A stretch of DNA of 7,504 bases from Desulfovibrio sp. Its GTDB lineage: Bacteria > Desulfobacterota > Desulfovibrionia > Desulfovibrionales > Desulfovibrionaceae. Each line of letters opens with the position of its first letter. Position 1 is the first letter of the stretch. The translations under genes and the position numbers were made by a program. The notes under the pieces were generated by a model that was not told the DNA's origin, ran no database searches, and was given only the letters and a program-made list of their open reading frames with translations. Where the stretch lies: assembly GCA_031255035.1 (NCBI GenBank), contig JAIRTI010000194.1, positions 1 through 7,504 of the forward strand, given 5' to 3'. Shown here piece by piece: positions 7,001 to 7,504 of this stretch.

Positions 7001-7206
7001 CCGTGACCATGCGCTTTTTGCAACGGGGCGTTGAGGGCAGCACGGTCCAGGGCGACGTGGACGAAGGCGAGCTTTCGGTGGTGGCCGTGACGGACAACGA
7101 AGGGAACGAACCCAGGGGCGGCAAAAAAGCCGTGGAAGTGCGGCTGCAAACCCTGCCTCTTGATGAAGGCTATTGGCTGGATACCGGTGTGCTCGTAAAT
7201 TCGTAG
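4096..7206 (+). CDS. srfB: SrfB, ASKHA (actin/Hsp70-fold) ATPase-like protein
   Basis: A 1036-residue protein of the SrfB family, close to the usual ~1000 residues. Family landmarks run along its whole length: PQFLDF (18-23), PSNWAR (123-128), VDLILDIGNSRTTG (259-272), SSPKRYLWDE (363-372), INSPAQR (455-461), FTVPSGMP (478-485), IDVGGGTTDL (585-594), CDVLLLSGRPSKL (802-814), WYPF (843-846) and DPKTTVSMGA (855-864). DIGNS and DVGGGTTD match the phosphate-1 and phosphate-2 loops of the actin/Hsp70 superfamily. FTVPSGMP recalls the Hsp70 ITVPAYF segment, and the LLLSGRPSKL stretch fits the adenosine motif. The nucleotide site therefore looks intact. There is no signal peptide or membrane helix, so it is probably cytoplasmic. 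In Salmonella SrfB is an SsrB-regulated factor of unclear function. Here it probably provides the ATP-dependent component acting with the SrfA-like protein (inference). The spacer before it could allow separate expression. Confidence 0.95.
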   Translation: MEMPRYTFPVTLIPGGCPQFLDFSIDLDALDQKAVRFSRSFLEERRPGSQGEGRENFVLHSIEENDRGLWVKRVDGTPSAPSSYEIDSRKCLDAYIDQWAPLPYLRIRDMRRPNGDPMFEAGPSNWARCRLVRPADGARALRIILAFDTSVEEPPAPKTDGSGDQYFALSPNDVAANAVFGLAWHVRDNTWFLNAPWVDRWIFSLRESRLAASRRRPDESCFVMEHLAEYLTFLELLSVILPGARVRVINPDRDIPVDVDLILDIGNSRTTGILVETPPQHSTNLNNSYLMQIRDISRPEHIYTEPFATRIEFAEASFGDEAYSKLSGRRTPAFPWASAVRMGPEAARLATRAKSAEGTTGMSSPKRYLWDERIWKPTWRFNTGGDYEPMVTRGSFAKQINHMGTPLSCFDDPRIARHPLYRNQEREIAFESQFTRSSIMMFLLGEVIMQTLVTINSPAQRGRRELSDLPRRLRRVVFTVPSGMPIAEQRIYRRWVSFAVRTVWQALGWNDWYAPPHARGPQGRRDYRQSPETRCSWDEASCTQIVYIYNEIIHKYHGDAHLFFRLAGKKREAYSARPTLRVASIDVGGGTTDLSITTYSLDNDESSTARVRPHLNMRDGFNVAGDDILRNVIADCLLTAIAKAAAEQGVVNTRLLLGECFGRDVLDNSQENRGLRSQFTRQIASPVGLALLAAYEKCDPLRSPPATFTLRDFFSFPLSVRDIWTDDDGGAGVSLPFAKAPAPSRAVIEYVEKAVRRAAPGSAFSLMDVPVTMTPGVVEKAVSSVIQRILADLCEVIRLYDCDVLLLSGRPSKLHGVIAAAVARQPVPVDRIIPLCEYRVGRWYPFVDHLGMITDPKTTVSMGAILCALAQGHLEGFSFDAGALALTSTARFIGEMDTTGRLADSKVWFEADVESGLEQDMEKDVLFTGPLSVGFRQFPVERWPTTRFYLLDFASEEDRRLALGKLPYTVTMRFLQRGVEGSTVQGDVDEGELSVVAVTDNEGNEPRGGKKAVEVRLQTLPLDEGYWLDTGVLVNS

Positions 7207-7230
7207 GGAAGCGCCGCGTCAAAAACAGAG

Positions 7231-7264
7231 GGCTTCGACCAGCAATTCTGATTTTGTCGAAGCC
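7231..7264 (+). terminator. Stem-loop just after srfB, possible terminator
   Basis: GGCTTCGAC (7231-7239) pairs perfectly with GTCGAAGCC (7256-7264) around a 16-base loop, starting 24 bases after the srfB stop codon. Only AATTT follows the stem, so it is a weak candidate for an intrinsic terminator. The right arm belongs to the inverted repeat (starting at 7240) while the left arm lies outside it. The left repeat copy lacks this partner, so the structure may be accidental. Confidence 0.3.
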
Positions 7265-7345
7265 AATTTGATCGCATGTGGGCTCTGCCCACAGCGCCAG
7301 GACCCGGCCCCAGTTTCGTATCTGGACCCGGCGATTGGGTGGCTG
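7240..7345. repeat. Right copy of the ~100-bp inverted repeat flanking the locus
   Basis: Reverse complement of 9-108. Perfect matching blocks are 7251-7293 (43 bases, to 54-96) and 7322-7345 (24 bases, to 9-32); 7240-7250 matches with one substitution and one indel. The central 7294-7321 is seven bases longer than its partner and has the extra feature that GACCCGG occurs twice (7301-7307 and 7325-7331). The palindrome TGTGGGC/GCCCACA is conserved at 7277-7293. Similarity to the left copy stops sharply on the inner side at 7240, right after the operon. Confidence 0.93.
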
Positions 7346-7431
7346 GAGTGGTGTCCCTGTTGATGCGCGCAGCCGGAATCCAACTGAGGAGTGGTGCCCC
7401 TGTTGCTGCGCGTAGTCAGAACCCAAACTGA
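7345..7431. repeat. Two imperfect tandem ~43-bp repeats
   Basis: Unit one (7345-7387) and unit two (7388-7431) both begin GGAGTGGTG, contain CCCTGTTG and TGCGCG, and end AACTGA. I count six substitutions, mostly transitions, and one inserted base between them. The pair directly adjoins the outer edge of the right inverted repeat. Too little sequence lies left of base 9 to tell whether the left copy carries the same repeats. Confidence 0.9.
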
Positions 7432-7437
7432 GGGGGT

Positions 7438-7483
7438 CCGGGGGAAATCATTTCCCCCGGCGGGGTCCGGGGCAGCGCCCCGG
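7438..7483. repeat. Two adjacent GC-rich perfect hairpins (REP-like)
   Basis: CCGGGGGAAA (7438-7447) pairs perfectly with 7451-7460 around a TCA loop. CCGGGGC (7467-7473) pairs perfectly with GCCCCGG (7477-7483) around AGC. Each hairpin is introduced by the same GGGGTCCGGGG (7433-7443 and 7462-7472). No T-run follows. The style resembles dispersed extragenic palindromes of GC-rich Desulfovibrio-type genomes, an impression that needs a genome search. The remaining bases to 7504 show no gene. Confidence 0.75.
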
Positions 7484-7504
7484 CCGCCGGAGGCATTGCC
7501 TTTC

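Noticed and set aside
4075..7149. A minus-strand open frame of 1024 codons covering almost all of srfB
   Set aside because: Its translation is rich in His, Gly, Arg and Ala with no recognisable domain, as expected of the antisense of GC-rich codons. The plus-strand SrfB has conserved motifs along its full length.
7345..7431. CRISPR-like array
   Set aside because: Only two directly abutting imperfect units without unique spacers are present, and there are no cas genes.

Overview
The window is a GC-rich bacterial segment holding one tightly organised block of four plus-strand genes (330-7206). Both ends carry dense, repeat-rich non-coding DNA. The protein style (Ala/Pro/Gly-rich, GC-ending codons) and the GC-rich palindromic intergenic repeats at the right edge suggest a sulfate reducer of the Desulfovibrio type. 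That placement is inference from appearance, since no taxonomic marker gene is present.

Layout: 9-108 is the left copy of a long inverted repeat. 109-329 is an apparently untranslated leader with a strong hairpin just before the first gene. 330-1178 encodes a lipoprotein with a glycine zipper and a C-terminal coiled coil. 1201-2340 encodes a membrane-anchored trypsin-like serine protease with an intact His-Asp-Ser triad and no PDZ domain. 2372-3865 encodes an SrfA-family single-pass membrane protein with a six-cysteine C-terminal domain. 3866-4095 is a spacer with three consecutive hairpins. 4096-7206 encodes SrfB, a 1036-residue protein of the actin/Hsp70 (ASKHA) ATPase superfamily. 7207-7504 contains a stem-loop, the right copy of the inverted repeat (7240-7345), two tandem ~43-bp repeats, and two GC-rich perfect hairpins.

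Working model (inference): the genes encode one envelope-spanning machine. SrfB would be the cytoplasmic nucleotide-driven component. The SrfA-like protein would cross the inner membrane, with its N-terminal domain facing SrfB. The anchored protease has the same layout (TM, short coiled coil, Cys, Pro-rich linker, A-D/E-L-M motif, distal domain), and the lipoprotein would provide an outer-membrane or pore-forming part. SrfA and SrfB are known from Salmonella as SsrB-regulated 'virulence factors' of unclear biochemical function. Here they occur with a protease and a glycine-zipper lipoprotein, no srfC is seen in the window, and inverted repeats bracket the whole locus. The four-gene set and its bracketing repeats are the main points of interest.
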